From an uncultured Collinsella sp. (lineage in GTDB: Bacteria; Actinomycetota; Coriobacteriia; Coriobacteriales; Coriobacteriaceae): 29,760 bases of DNA. The stretch lies in assembly GCA_902496115.1 (NCBI GenBank), contig CABUZK010000020.1, positions 1-29,760 of the forward strand, written 5' to 3'. The number at the start of each line of letters is the position of its first letter. The stretch's first letter is position 1. Shown here in pieces: positions 29,434-29,760 of the stretch. The position numbers and the translations under genes were made by a program. The notes below the pieces were generated by a model. That model was not told the origin of the DNA, searched no databases, and saw only the letters and a program-made list of their open reading frames with translations.

Positions 29434-29760
29434 ATGGCCACCGCCGATCCCAAAAAGAAAAAGAAGAAGCGCAAGAAGAAAGAGTCCCTTGAGCATAAAC
29501 GCAATCGTATCCTGGTAGCGCTGGGCATTTTTGCCGTGGTGTACGCCCTCGACGAGCTCGGCACCCTCACCGCCGCATTCGGCACCCCGGGCGACATCTA
29601 CGCCAGCTTTGTGCTGTTCCTCGTGCCGTTTTTGATTGCCGGCTACGACGTACTGCAAAAGGCATTCAATAACATCCGCCGCGGCAAGGCCTTCGACGAA
29701 AGCTTCCTCATGGCCGTCGCGACCATCGGCGCGTTTGCCATGGTGCTCTTCCCCGACACC
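29434..29760 (+). CDS. Heavy-metal-translocating P-type ATPase, 3' part beyond window
   Basis: Only the first 109 residues are present. They begin with a Lys/Arg-rich cytosolic tail (ADPKKKKKKRKKKESLEHKRNR), then two predicted membrane segments (ILVALGIFAVVYAL and FVLFLVPFLIAGYDVLQ). Next comes GKAFDESFLMAVATIGAFAMVLFPD, closely matching the early membrane region of Zn/Cd/Pb-exporting P1B-type ATPases. No HMA domain is fused at the N-terminus; it is encoded separately upstream. The ATG at 29434 has GGGAGGA upstream. Regulation by the ArsR protein at O3 is inferred. The catalytic DKTGT motif would lie outside the window. Confidence 0.9.
   Translation, partial: MATADPKKKKKKRKKKESLEHKRNRILVALGIFAVVYALDELGTLTAAFGTPGDIYASFVLFLVPFLIAGYDVLQKAFNNIRRGKAFDESFLMAVATIGAFAMVLFPDT

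Overview
The window looks like a chromosomal segment of a high-GC Gram-positive bacterium, most probably a Coriobacteriia member close to Collinsella. This is an inference from GC-rich codon use, the set of protein families, and intergenic hairpins with 'GGGGACAGGCACC'- and 'CCGTCCCCAAGGGATCA'-type cores that I associate with that group. No database search was possible. Most genes are ordinary core metabolism. The accessory character sits in the intergenic repeats, in the 19.8-22.5 kb segment and in the metal-homeostasis genes at the right end.

Layout. 1-5 kb: glutamate 5-kinase (proB, cut by the left edge), nicotinate phosphoribosyltransferase, a coiled-coil/Pro-Lys-rich protein with a C-terminal membrane anchor, tRNA-Ala(CGC) with a good promoter and terminator, a PflA-like radical SAM protein, and an approximately 145-nt structured small RNA candidate (possibly 6S RNA). 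4.8-7.3 kb: a WecA/TagO-type glycosyl-1-phosphate transferase and trpS. 7.6-10.4 kb, all minus strand: a small alkyltransferase (MGMT) domain protein, a DegV/FakB-type fatty-acid binding protein, a MarR regulator, and a free-standing B3/B4 (PheT-like) domain protein whose leader carries a terminator-like hairpin. 10.6-17.2 kb: ATP-type PEP carboxykinase with two palindromes upstream, a Wzx-type flippase, a PPP-family phosphatase and a CPA1 K+/H+ antiporter with two RCK_C-like domains.

17.4-22.5 kb: serC-serA (serine synthesis) end at a strong terminator. Then come an AT-rich stretch with a 21-bp imperfect inverted repeat, a divergently placed PD-(D/E)XK (DUF559-like) nuclease-type gene, a decayed M20 peptidase fragment, and a short DUF1015-related gene. 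DUF1015 genes commonly travel with serC-serA, so the nuclease gene and peptidase remnant look like an insertion or rearrangement scar inside a formerly continuous serine locus. This is the most unusual part of the window.

22.6-26 kb: two tandem histidine phosphatases, a nitroreductase, and an HdeD-like membrane protein coupled to a YaiI/YqxD protein. 26.1-29.8 kb: a predicted Mn-type exporter with a histidine-rich loop and repeated promoter boxes, a DEDDh exonuclease, and a zinc/cadmium-type detoxification cluster. That cluster has an ArsR/SmtB repressor, a free HMA metallochaperone and a P-type ATPase cut by the right edge, all tied together by three near-identical ATATGAGC-type operators.

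At least three families of short palindromic GGGAC-core repeats are scattered between genes. Some act plausibly as terminators, and one overlaps the stop codon of the nicotinate phosphoribosyltransferase gene.
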